From: DATMQA01 sp035566895 | GTDB taxonomy: Bacteria > Verrucomicrobiota > Verrucomicrobiia > Limisphaerales > UBA8199 | Assembly: GCA_035566895.1 (NCBI GenBank) | Contig: DATMQA010000030.1 | Location: 11,649-75,648, forward strand | Direction: 5' to 3' | Length of the DNA stretch: 64,000 nt | Shown: one piece after another, positions 54,201-61,697 of the stretch | How the letters are laid out: each line of letters starts with the position of its first letter | Position numbering within the stretch: the first letter of the stretch is position 1 | Program-made: the position numbers and the translations under genes | Notes under the pieces: model-generated | The model's database searches: none | Told to the model about the DNA's origin: nothing | Seen by the model: only the letters and a program-made list of their open reading frames with translations

Positions 54201-54500
54201 GACAAATCGATTTACCAGGCCTGCCTCTTGCGCTTCCGTCCGATCATGATGACGACCATGGCCGCGCTGCTCGGCGCGCTGCCCCTGGCGCTGCAACACG
54301 GCGAAGGCTCCGAGCTGCGACGTCCGATGGGCATTGCCATTGTCGGCGGCCTGCTGCTCTCACAGTTCATCACCCTCTACACCACGCCGGTCGTCTATCT
54401 ATATTTGGACCGCTTTGGTGATTGGGTCCGCCGCTGGCGCGAGGCCGCGCATCTCCCGGAGGCGGAAGGCGCATTGGCGCCAGGCCCAAGCAAAAGTTAA
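51231..54500 (+). CDS. RND multidrug efflux pump with in-frame palindromic insert (MdtB/MdtC-like)
   Basis: This 1089-aa inner-membrane proton-driven exporter has the typical opening MSISEPFIRRPIATSLLMAG. TM2-6 run through LRKLWATVIPSVALPLAVIG and GFVVDDAIVMIENIVRFIEA (essential Asp pair). A second repeat begins at LRHQPLVLGVAMVTLVATVW and ends at YTTPVVYLYLDRFGDW. Residues about 281-316 (VAQASRLRVS... to ...GGTPALR) are foreign to the family. They are encoded by a palindromic element (52071-52179) that interrupts the conserved strand between AGW and QKPAVILDIQRQPGAN. The paralogue downstream lacks it. The second RND gene follows in tandem. Confidence 0.95.
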   Translation: MSISEPFIRRPIATSLLMAGVVLMGLLGYFLLPVSALPPVDFPTIQVTGQFPGAAPDVMASSVTTPLERQFGQISGLSQMTSISSFANTSITLQFNLDRDIDAAAQDVQAAMNAANGVLPRMPNPPTYSKVNPADTPILTLSITSDTLPLEKVNDLADTVLAQKLSEVSGVGLVTIEGNQKPAIRVRVNPAAVAGLGLGFEDIRTALLQNNVNAPKGSFDGARQAYAIGANDQIVSAEDYGNVIVAYRNGSPVRLRDIGEVVDNVENVRLAGWVSIAADNVAQASRLRVSEGVSPRAPQPPGSGTQPELAGGTPALRPVAGTQKPAVILDIQRQPGANIIETADRVKALLPRLRASIPPSVNVAILTDRTETIRASVRDVQFTLLLTVALVVMVIFVFLRKLWATVIPSVALPLAVIGTFGVMKLIGFTLDNLSLMALTISTGFVVDDAIVMIENIVRFIEAGEQPMEAALKGAKQIGFTVISLSFSLVAVFIPLIFMTGIVGRLFREFAITLSVAVMVSAVVSLTLTPMMCSRLLKPEDKTKHGRFYQLTEGFFKGMLNGYDRSLQWVLRHQPLVLGVAMVTLVATVWLYLLAPKGLLPQQDTGMILGITDAAQNISFKAMVQRQRQLAELVGKDPDVVSVASFVGAGSVNPTMNTGRLYIGLKRRDERLASASEIIQRLRQATRDVEGISLFMQAVQDVQIDSRVSRTQYQYTLQDADEVELSQWAGKLLNRLQELPDLTDVASDEQPGGLQANIVVDRQKASRLNILPQAIDDTLYDAFGQRQVSTIFTQLNQYRVVLEADPRFQLNPEALNKIYVKSSTGQAVPLSGFATVKTETAPLTIVHQGQFPAVTLSFNLRPGASLGSAVAGIQKTEQQIGLPETVVTTFSGSAAEFRSSLKSEPFLILAAIIVIYIVLGVLYESYIHPITILSSLPSAGVGALLALMFTGNDLSLISLIGIVLLIGIVQKNAIMMIDFALDAEREQNLPPDKSIYQACLLRFRPIMMTTMAALLGALPLALQHGEGSELRRPMGIAIVGGLLLSQFITLYTTPVVYLYLDRFGDWVRRWREAAHLPEAEGALAPGPSKS
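52071..52179. repeat. Palindromic element inserted in frame in the RND gene
   Basis: Arms GTAGCGCAGGCGTCTCGCCT... (52071-52095) and the complementary 52155-52179 are 25 nt long with one mismatch. The 109-bp element keeps the reading frame with its flanks and encodes Arg/Pro/Gly/Ala-rich sequence without family similarity. Confidence 0.9.
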
Positions 54501-54666
54501 ATGAGTTAAAAGAGTTTAATGGGTTAATTAAGTTGGCAGCTCGGTGCGTAGGCACCTGGTAATGAAATTACGAATCGAAACGCTGGAGTTCTTCGCCCAT
54601 TGCGCATCGCCGCAGGTCTTTCTCCCCCATTTAACCCTTTTAACTCATTTAACTCATTTAACCCCT
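54495..54666. repeat. Inverted AGTTAAATG / CATTTAACT arrays between the two RND genes
   Basis: 54495-54534 (GTTAAATGA-type units) begins in the stop codon of the first pump gene. 54624-54666 holds five complementary TTTAACTCA-type units, ending 6 nt before the ATG at 54672. A spacer of about 90 nt separates them. The right array is of the same family as that before rpsM. Confidence 0.88.
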
Positions 54667-54671
54667 GCCCG

Positions 54672-57600
54672 ATGAGTATTTCCGAGCCCTTCATCCGTCG
54701 TCCCGTCGGCACCTCGCTGCTCGCGACCGGCCTGTTCATGGCGGGCGTGGTCGCCTGGCAGTTCCTGCCGGTGGCGCCAATTCCGCGCGTGGACTTCCCG
54801 ATGATCACCGTCTCAGCCAACCTGCCCGGTGCCGACCCCGCGACCGTCGCCTCGACCCTCGCCGCGCCGCTCGAACGCCGCCTCGGCCAGATCTCGGGCG
54901 TATCCGAACTCACCTCCGTCAGCACCCTGGGCGGAACCGCTATCTCGATTCAATTCAATCTCGACCGCAGCGTGGACAGCGCCGCGCGCGACGTCCAGGC
55001 CGCCATCAACGCCGCCGCCGGCGACCTGCCAATCAACCTCCCGGCGCCCCCAACTTATCGCAAGGTCAACCCCGCCGATGCACCCGTCATGATCCTGGCG
55101 ATGACCTCCGATACGCTGCCGGCGAACCAAATCTACGATTACGGCGATACCATCATCGCGCAACGCCTCAGCCAGGTCGAAGGCGTCAGCCAGGTCTTTA
55201 TCAGTGGCGCCGCCAAAGACGCCATTCGCGTTCAAGTTGACCCGGCCGCGCTGGCTTCGGCCAACCTCAGCCTCGAGGACGTCCGCGCTTTCCTGGGGCA
55301 GGTCAACGTGGACGAGCCCAAAGGCAGCCTCGATGACGAGCGCTTTTCCTACACGCTCGATAGCAACGACCAATTGCTGGAAGCCAAGGACTACCAGAAC
55401 CTGGTCCTGGCAGAAAAACCCAAAGGCCCGGTCAAGCTCTCGGGCGTGGGCGGGGCCATCGACGGCGTCGAGAATACCTTGCAAGCCGGTTGGTCCGGCA
55501 CTAACCAGGCGGTCCTGGTGATTGTCTTCAAGCAATCGGACGCTAACGTCATCGAGACGGTCCAACGCATCAAAAAGGAGCTGCCGCACCTCGCTGAATG
55601 GGTGCCGCCGGCCATCAAAATCACCCCCATCAGCGACCGCACCCGCACCATCGAAGCCTCCGTCCACGAAGTCCAGATTTCCCTGTTCCTGAGCGTCGCC
55701 CTGGTCGTGCTGGTCATCTTCGTTTTCCTGCGCCGCTTCTGGCCCACCTTCATCGCCAGCATCACCGTCCCCTTGGCCCTGACCGCTACCTCCGCCGGCA
55801 TGTACTTCTGCCATTACACCATCGACAATCTCTCGCTGATGGCCATCACCATCTCTGTCGGCTTCGTTGTCGATGACGCCATTGTCGTCATCGAAAACAT
55901 TTACCGCCACATCGAGGCCGGCGACACCGCTTTTGTCGCCTCGCTCAAAGGCGCCAAACAGATCGGGTTCACGATCATTTCCATGACCACCTCCCTGGTG
56001 GCGGTGTTCATCCCGCTGCTGTTTATGGGCGGTTTGATCGGGCGCCTCTTCCACGAATTTGCCGTCACCCTCAGCATCGCCGTTTTGGCTTCCGGCGTCA
56101 TCTCCCTGACCCTCACCCCGATGATGTGTTCGCGCTTCCTGCGGGCCGAGTCCAGCTACGGTCCTCCCGGCCTTTTCTATCGCGCCGCCGAGGGCTCTTT
56201 CAATTGGCTGGTCGGCGGCTATGGGGCCGCCCTCAAATGGGTGCTCCGCCATTGGTATTTCATGCTCGGCGTGTTCGTCGCGACCCTGTTCGCCACCGTG
56301 CTGCTCTACAAGTACGTGCCGAAAGGATTTTTCCCCCAGCAGGACACCGGTAGTTTAATGGGCACCACTGAGGCCGCCCAGGACATCTCCTTTCAAGCGA
56401 TGTCCATACTTCAACGCGAAGTCCTGAGCATCGTCATCTCCGACCCCGCCGTCGAATCAGTCGCCTCGTTTGTCAGCGGCAGCGGCAATTCCACCGTCAA
56501 CAACGGGCGCATGTTCATCACTCTCAAACCCATCGAGCAACGCCGCGTCAGCGCGGATGTCATCATCAACCGCTTGCGGAAAGCGACCTCTGGCCTCCCG
56601 GGGATCACTCTTTTTATGCAGGCCAGCCAGGACATCCGCGTCGGCGGGCGCATGAGCAAGGCCCAATACCAATACGCGCTTCAATCCAACGACTTGGACG
56701 AACTTAAATACTGGTCGGCGGCGCTCCTCAAAGCGCTCCGGCAAAGCCGATTGCTGCGCGACGTCACCAGCGACCAGTTGACCGGCGGCCTCCAGTCCAA
56801 CGTCGTGGTGGACCGCGACGCGGCGGCCCGTTTGGGTATCACCGCGGCGGCCATCGACAGCACTCTCTACGATGCCTTCGGCCAACGCCAGGTCTCCACT
56901 CTCTACAAACGATTCAACCAGCATTTTGTCATCCTCGAGGCTGAACCGGCTTTCCTGACCGACCCCGAATCGCTCCGCAAAATCTTCGTCAAATCGAGCA
57001 ACGGCCAGCTCGTGCCGCTTTCCGCCGTGGCCAAATTCCAAACCGGCAATGCCTATCTCTCCGTCAACCACCAGGGCCAATTCCCGGCCGTGACCATCTC
57101 CTTCAATCTTGCCCTCGGAGCTTCACTGGGCGAGGCAACCGCGGTGGTGCAGAAAGCGGTCGATGAACTGCACATTCCTTCGAGCGTGCAGGGCAGTTTT
57201 CAGGGGACCGCGCAGGTTTTCCAGGCCTCGGTCGCCAGCACACCGCTGCTGGCCCTGGCTGCCTTGATTGCCGTTTATGTCGTCCTGGGCATGTTATATG
57301 AAAGCCTGATTCATCCCATTACCATCCTTTCTACACTGCCCTCCGCCGGTGTCGGCGCGCTGCTCGCCCTGCTCGCCACCCGCCTCGAGCTCTCCCTGGT
57401 CTCTTTCATCGGCATCATCCTCCTCATCGGTCTTGTCAAGAAGAACGCCATCCTCATGATCGACTTTGCCCTCGAAGCCGAACGCCAGGAAAACGCCACC
57501 CCCGAGGACGCCATCTACCGCGCCTGCGTCATCCGGTTCCGCCCCATCATGATGACTACGATGGCGGCCATGTTCGGCGCGGTCCCGCTGGCCATCGGCA

Positions 57601-57806
57601 TTGGCGCCGGTTCGGAGCTGCGCCAGCCCCTCGGCATTGCGATCGTCGGTGGCCTCATCGTTTCCCAGGCGCTGACCTTGTTCACCACTCCGGTCGTGTA
57701 TCTGCTGTTCGAACATCTGCGCCGCCGGTTTGCCGTCTGGCGTCCGGCCCTGGTCGCCGCCTTCCGTCGCCGCCGCGCGCCCATCGCAATTGACGGGACG
57801 CAATAG
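54672..57806 (+). CDS. RND multidrug efflux pump (MdtC-like), second in tandem
   Basis: This 1044-aa RND exporter is homologous to the preceding gene product and starts with the same residues (MSISEPFIRRPVGTSLLATG). It has GFVVDDAIVVIENIYRHIEA for the proton-relay Asp pair and ends after TPVVYLLFEHLRRRF. Two different RND subunits with one adaptor match the MdtABC arrangement, in which B and C form a mixed trimer. The ATG at 54672 is used; the 24 codons above it are translated repeat sequence. A glycosyltransferase gene follows 66 nt later and may be independent. Confidence 0.95.
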   Translation: MSISEPFIRRPVGTSLLATGLFMAGVVAWQFLPVAPIPRVDFPMITVSANLPGADPATVASTLAAPLERRLGQISGVSELTSVSTLGGTAISIQFNLDRSVDSAARDVQAAINAAAGDLPINLPAPPTYRKVNPADAPVMILAMTSDTLPANQIYDYGDTIIAQRLSQVEGVSQVFISGAAKDAIRVQVDPAALASANLSLEDVRAFLGQVNVDEPKGSLDDERFSYTLDSNDQLLEAKDYQNLVLAEKPKGPVKLSGVGGAIDGVENTLQAGWSGTNQAVLVIVFKQSDANVIETVQRIKKELPHLAEWVPPAIKITPISDRTRTIEASVHEVQISLFLSVALVVLVIFVFLRRFWPTFIASITVPLALTATSAGMYFCHYTIDNLSLMAITISVGFVVDDAIVVIENIYRHIEAGDTAFVASLKGAKQIGFTIISMTTSLVAVFIPLLFMGGLIGRLFHEFAVTLSIAVLASGVISLTLTPMMCSRFLRAESSYGPPGLFYRAAEGSFNWLVGGYGAALKWVLRHWYFMLGVFVATLFATVLLYKYVPKGFFPQQDTGSLMGTTEAAQDISFQAMSILQREVLSIVISDPAVESVASFVSGSGNSTVNNGRMFITLKPIEQRRVSADVIINRLRKATSGLPGITLFMQASQDIRVGGRMSKAQYQYALQSNDLDELKYWSAALLKALRQSRLLRDVTSDQLTGGLQSNVVVDRDAAARLGITAAAIDSTLYDAFGQRQVSTLYKRFNQHFVILEAEPAFLTDPESLRKIFVKSSNGQLVPLSAVAKFQTGNAYLSVNHQGQFPAVTISFNLALGASLGEATAVVQKAVDELHIPSSVQGSFQGTAQVFQASVASTPLLALAALIAVYVVLGMLYESLIHPITILSTLPSAGVGALLALLATRLELSLVSFIGIILLIGLVKKNAILMIDFALEAERQENATPEDAIYRACVIRFRPIMMTTMAAMFGAVPLAIGIGAGSELRQPLGIAIVGGLIVSQALTLFTTPVVYLLFEHLRRRFAVWRPALVAAFRRRRAPIAIDGTQ

Positions 57807-57872
57807 CGACGAACATCTCTGAGTTCGAACATTGCATGAGCACAGCAATTTTCGTTTAATTGGCCGGCACGT

Positions 57873-58649
57873 ATGTATCGAAACAAGAAAGTCGTGGTCG
57901 TGATGCCCGCGTACAACGCCGCGCTGACCTTGCGGCAGACCTATGCCGAGGTCCAGGAACAGCAAATGGTGGACAAGATCATCCTGGTGGATGATGGCAG
58001 CCGTGACGAAACCGTGGCCGTTGCCCGAAGTCTGGAAGGCATCCAGGTCCATGTGCATGAAGTCAACAAAGGCTACGGCGGAAACCAAAAGACTTGCTAC
58101 CGCCTCGCCCTGGAAGCTGGAGCGGATATCGTCATCATGCTCCATCCCGATTACCAGTACACCCCGAAATTAATCCCCGCGATGGTTTCGATCATCGGCA
58201 ATGGGTTGCATCCCTGCGTGCTCGGCAGCCGGATTCTCGGCGGCTACGCCCTCAAAGGGGGCATGCCGTTCTGGAAGTACATCTCCAACCGCTGGCTCAC
58301 CCTGCTGGAAAACATCCTCCTCGGCGCCAAGTTGTCCGAGTACCATACCGGCTATCGGGCCTTCTCGAGGGACATCCTCGAGAAACTGCATCTCGCTGAC
58401 AACTCGGATGATTTCGTTTTCGACAACCAAATGCTGGCCCAGATTCTCTGGTACGGCTTTACCATCGCTGAGGTCAGTTGCCCGACGAAGTACTTCCCGG
58501 AAGCTTCCTCCATCAACCTGCGCCGGAGCATTACCTACGGCTTTGGCTGCCTGTCGACCGGCTCGCAATTTCGCCTGGCGAAAATGGGCTGGGCCTCAAA
58601 ACTCTTTCCGCCGCTTCCCGCCAGTCCGCTGGCAGCCGTTGCCAGTTGA
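57873..58649 (+). CDS. Family 2 glycosyltransferase (dolichyl-phosphate-mannose-synthase-like)
   Basis: This 258-aa GT-A enzyme has the N-terminal VVVVMPAYNAALTLRQTYAE, DDGS motif in IILVDDGSRDET, NKGYGGNQKTCYRLALEAGA and the catalytic-region MLHPDYQYTP (in place of the usual DADLQ). SEYHTGYRAFSRDILEKL matches the acceptor loop. No C-terminal membrane anchors are present, as in the DPM1-like short type. It likely transfers a sugar from a nucleotide donor to a lipid carrier. The C-terminus ends in Ala/Pro-rich residues. Confidence 0.9.
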   Translation: MYRNKKVVVVMPAYNAALTLRQTYAEVQEQQMVDKIILVDDGSRDETVAVARSLEGIQVHVHEVNKGYGGNQKTCYRLALEAGADIVIMLHPDYQYTPKLIPAMVSIIGNGLHPCVLGSRILGGYALKGGMPFWKYISNRWLTLLENILLGAKLSEYHTGYRAFSRDILEKLHLADNSDDFVFDNQMLAQILWYGFTIAEVSCPTKYFPEASSINLRRSITYGFGCLSTGSQFRLAKMGWASKLFPPLPASPLAAVAS

Positions 58650-58684
58650 AAATGGAACGCTGCCAGTGTCTTGACAGGGAAGCC

Positions 58685-58722
58685 GCAACTTTCAACCTGC
58701 AACCTGCAACCTTCAACTTTCA
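58685..58722. repeat. CAACCTGCAACC heptamer array between convergent genes
   Basis: Five TTCAAC/CTGCAAC units of 7 nt fill the space between the glycosyltransferase stop and the rpsT stop. The array touches the last codons of rpsT. No inverted partner was recognised. Confidence 0.7.
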
Positions 58723-58983
58723 CTTCGCGCGGGCGAAGCGGAGGGCCAGTCGGGATTTCTTGCGATTGGCCGTGGCGCGGTGGATCACGCCGCCTTTGGC
58801 CGCCTTATCGAAAGCGGAGGTGATCTGCTGCAGCGCCTTGGCGGCCTCGTCCTTCTGGCCTGCCCCCAGCAAATGCAAGTAGGCCTTTTCCAGAGTGTGC
58901 AGGCGCGATTTGATGCTGCGGTTGCGCAATTGCTTGCGGGCGCTGTTGCGCATTCGGCGTTCGGCTGATTTTGTATTCGGCAT
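58720..58983 (-). CDS. rpsT: 30S ribosomal protein S20
   Basis: S20 binds 16S rRNA in the body of the small subunit. The 87-aa, Lys/Arg/Ala-rich helical product starts MPNTKSAERRMRNSARKQLR and has RSIKSRLHTLEKAYLHLLGA and GVIHRATANRKKSRLALRFA, all characteristic of S20. It is a single gene on the minus strand, convergent with the glycosyltransferase gene and divergent from the protease gene. Confidence 0.96.
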   Translation of the reverse strand: MPNTKSAERRMRNSARKQLRNRSIKSRLHTLEKAYLHLLGAGQKDEAAKALQQITSAFDKAAKGGVIHRATANRKKSRLALRFARAK

Positions 58984-59217
58984 AAATCAATGTCTAATCG
59001 ATCGTTTAGAGCGGGCCAAGCTAGCGTAACTGCCGGCGTTGTCAACGGCGGGTTGCGTCTCACGGCGCTCAGGGGCGCTCATGCAAGGGTCCCAACGCAC
59101 ACCCGTGTTTTTGCGGATAAGGGACGGGAATTAAACGGATGGCTCCGGCCCGTGATTCAGGTTGATTTATCGGAGGTGTTTGTTAGCCTGCTGCTAAGTC
59201 CTGAAGGACTGCCTTGC

Positions 59218-60747
59218 GTGAAATCCGACTTCCATCGCTGGTTCTTGCGGGGGTCTTCCCGCCGGCCGTTGGGCCGCTGCCTCCGGCTACTGTTTCTTTT
59301 CGGCACTGCCGTAGGGGCCATCCACGCTGCCAGCCCTCCGGAGAGCACGGTGGACCTGTCCGGCACGTTGGAGGTGATGGTTGCGGATGATTTTGCCGGC
59401 CACCACGTCGAAATCTCTCACTTCCTGCAAGAGACCGGAACCGGCCGTCATTTCGTTCTGCGGTTTTCCCAGGGACCCCCGCCCGTGCTTTCGTCGGGAA
59501 CGCAGGTGCGGGTGCGCGGCCAGTTGCACGGACAAGAGCTCGCGGTGGCAGCTCTGAGTGGTTCTGCGACACAATTGCAGGCCGGTGGCACGCCTTCTCC
59601 CCTGGTCAGCGGCAGTCAGAAAACCCTTGTGCTGCTCGTCAATTTTACCAATGCCGCCGTCCCTTGCTCGGTCGAGACCGTCAGCAACACGGTCTTCTCG
59701 CTGACGCAGAGTTCGGTCAACACGGTCTATCAGGAAACGTCATTTTCAAACCTGCTCTGGAACGGGCTCGTGGCCGGGCCTTACACCATTGATTATGGCA
59801 CCAGTTCCTGCGACCCGAACGGCTGGGCAAACGCAGCCGACGCCGCCGCTTCGGCTGCCGGCATCAACATCAACCCCTACGATCATAAAGTTTATGTCCT
59901 GCCCAACTCCGGCATGTGCGGGTGGGGCGGCCTGGCTACCATCGGCGGCAACCCCAGCCGAGCCTGGATCTCCTCCTGTAACAATATCTTCCAGTACGCC
60001 CATGAACTGGGTCACGGCCTGGGCATGAACCACGCCTCCAGTGATGCCAATAATGACGGCGTCGTCGACGCGGAATACGGAGACTCCTCGGATTTCATGA
60101 GCGCCTCGTACACGCTTACCCGCCTCAACGCTCCGCACATGGCCCAGATGGCGTGGACACCCAAAAGCAAAACCCAGGTCTTAGCCAGTTCCGGCACTTA
60201 TCGAATTGGGCCGCTGGAAGCGCTCTCCACCGCCACAACCTGGCCGCAGATGCTGACCTTTCCTATCCCGGGCTCCTCGGAATCCTATTATATCTCCTAT
60301 CGCCAGCCCATTGGGCTCGACGCCAATTTGTCGGGTGCCTACACGCCGGGCGTTTCTGTTCATCGCTGGTGCTGCGGCAATAATACCCGCCTGATCACCG
60401 TGCTGAGCGACGGTGGAACTTTCACAGATGACGTTTCCGGTTTCACGCTCCACCAGGTGAGCCATACCGGCAGTGCGGCGACTGTCTCGGTAGAACTTCT
60501 TGCCAATGCCCCTCCGGTGATGCCTTTCTTCACCGCGATGAGCGTGGGGGCGAATGGCCGGTTCAGCCTGGGAGGCACCGGTGCGGTCAACCAGGTCTAT
60601 TGGCTGCTGGCATCTTCGAATCTGGTGCCGCCAATTGCCTGGACCTCCATCGCCACGAACACCGCCGACACCAACGGAGCCTTCACCTTCTCTGATCTCA
60701 ACGCCACCAATTTCTCACGGCGGTTCTATCGGCTTAGGGCCCCATAA
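59218..60747 (+). CDS. Secreted metzincin-type protease (M11-like) with C-terminal FYR module
   Basis: The GTG at 59218 (GAAGG ten nt upstream) gives 509 aa with an Arg-rich n-region and signal peptide ending AIHA. The central catalytic domain has HELGHGLGMNHA: H262, H266 and H272 match the HExxHxxGxxH zinc motif of metzincins. Upstream segments LVLLVNFTNAAVP and the Cys pair in MCGWGGLATIGGNPSRAWIS match gametolysin-like M11 domains. The last 75 residues (FTAMSVGANGRFSLGG, LLASSNLVPPIAWTSIATNT, RRFYRLRAP) are the shared module. An ATG at 58990 would add 76 unlikely residues. Confidence 0.85.
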   Translation: MKSDFHRWFLRGSSRRPLGRCLRLLFLFGTAVGAIHAASPPESTVDLSGTLEVMVADDFAGHHVEISHFLQETGTGRHFVLRFSQGPPPVLSSGTQVRVRGQLHGQELAVAALSGSATQLQAGGTPSPLVSGSQKTLVLLVNFTNAAVPCSVETVSNTVFSLTQSSVNTVYQETSFSNLLWNGLVAGPYTIDYGTSSCDPNGWANAADAAASAAGININPYDHKVYVLPNSGMCGWGGLATIGGNPSRAWISSCNNIFQYAHELGHGLGMNHASSDANNDGVVDAEYGDSSDFMSASYTLTRLNAPHMAQMAWTPKSKTQVLASSGTYRIGPLEALSTATTWPQMLTFPIPGSSESYYISYRQPIGLDANLSGAYTPGVSVHRWCCGNNTRLITVLSDGGTFTDDVSGFTLHQVSHTGSAATVSVELLANAPPVMPFFTAMSVGANGRFSLGGTGAVNQVYWLLASSNLVPPIAWTSIATNTADTNGAFTFSDLNATNFSRRFYRLRAP

Positions 60748-60820
60748 TCGACGGACAGTTGACTGGCCGCCAGCCTTCTGCAACGCTCGCTCCGTCCGGA
60801 ACAACAACCGAACCGCATTC

Positions 60821-61666
60821 GTGGAAATCAAAAGAGCCATCATCACGGCCGCTGGGAAATCGCAGCGCACACTTCCATTGCAGACCCTGGTGGATCGTGA
60901 CGGCACCCCAAAAACGGCGCTGCGCATCCTCATGGAAGAAATCTTTTCCACCGGGATTGACGAAATTTGTGTGGTGGTCTGCCCGGGCGATCAGGCCGCT
61001 TACACCACCGCTGCAGGAGGGCAGGGGAGTCGGCTGCAATTTGTCGAGCAGAAGGAAGCGCTCGGGTACGGTCATGCAGTGCTTTGTGCGCGCGATTTTA
61101 TTGCTGGTCAGCCGTTTCTCCTGCTCGTCGGCGACCACCTCTACGTCAGTGGTGCGCCAAAGCGTTGCGCCCAACAGTTGGTGGAAATGGCGAAGGCCGA
61201 GCACTGCTCCGTCTCGGCCGTCCAGGCGACGCATGAGAGCAAGCTGCCTTATTACGGCGCGCTGGGTGGCCATTTGGCCGAGGGCCGGAAGGGCTTGTAC
61301 GAAATAGCCGAAGTGCTGGAAAAGCCCACCCCGACCGAGGCGGAGCAACGACTCATCGTGCCGGGGTTACGGGCGGGCCATTACCTGTGCTTTTTCGGTA
61401 TGCATGTGTTAACTCCGGCCGTGATGGAGTTGCTGGGAAGTGATTTGGCGAACGCTTCGGGCGGGCGGGTCCACCTGAGCGGGGCGCTCGGCCAGCTCGC
61501 CAAACGTGAGCGTTATCTCGCCTGCGAACTCTCCGGGCGCCGTTATGACGTCGGTGTCAAGTACGGTCTCCTTACGGCGCAGCTTGCGCTCGCCCTGGAC
61601 GGCCAGGACCGCGAGGAAGTGCTCAGCGGGTTGGTGGAACTACTGGCGCGCCGCGGGGTGAGCTAG
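60821..61666 (+). CDS. GalU-like sugar-phosphate nucleotidyltransferase
   Basis: The GTG at 60821 gives a 281-aa protein with VEIKRAIITAAGKSQRTLPL, the nucleotide-binding loop of GalU/GlmU-type enzymes in a variant form (usually GxGTRxxP). It is followed by KTALRILMEEIFSTGIDEIC, FVEQKEALGYGHAVLCARDF (GalU-like GLGHAV) and LLLVGDHLYVS. The usual second lysine region is seen as EKPTPTEAEQ and the end as RYDVGVKYGLLTAQLALALD, close to GalU. It probably forms a nucleotide sugar, though the base and sugar are unknown. The large partial gene downstream also ends in a nucleotidyltransferase domain. Confidence 0.82.
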   Translation: MEIKRAIITAAGKSQRTLPLQTLVDRDGTPKTALRILMEEIFSTGIDEICVVVCPGDQAAYTTAAGGQGSRLQFVEQKEALGYGHAVLCARDFIAGQPFLLLVGDHLYVSGAPKRCAQQLVEMAKAEHCSVSAVQATHESKLPYYGALGGHLAEGRKGLYEIAEVLEKPTPTEAEQRLIVPGLRAGHYLCFFGMHVLTPAVMELLGSDLANASGGRVHLSGALGQLAKRERYLACELSGRRYDVGVKYGLLTAQLALALDGQDREEVLSGLVELLARRGVS

Positions 61667-61697
61667 TGTCACGGCGTGCCAACAGGAATCATCGCTT

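Noticed and set aside
52827..56252. Two long minus-strand frames (490 and 479 residues) across the RND genes
   Set aside because: They are antisense to strongly conserved RND pumps and consist of Asp/Gly/Glu/His-rich shadow sequence.
58990..59217. N-terminal extension of the metzincin gene from ATG 58990
   Set aside because: The added residues are Arg/Ala/Val-rich without similarity, and would bury the signal peptide that follows GTG 59218.
13372..60747. PEP-CTERM, LPXTG or type IX secretion tails on the exported proteins
   Set aside because: No terminal membrane helix with basic tail and no LPXTG motif. No T9SS component gene is in the window. The tails end in FYRL-like residues.
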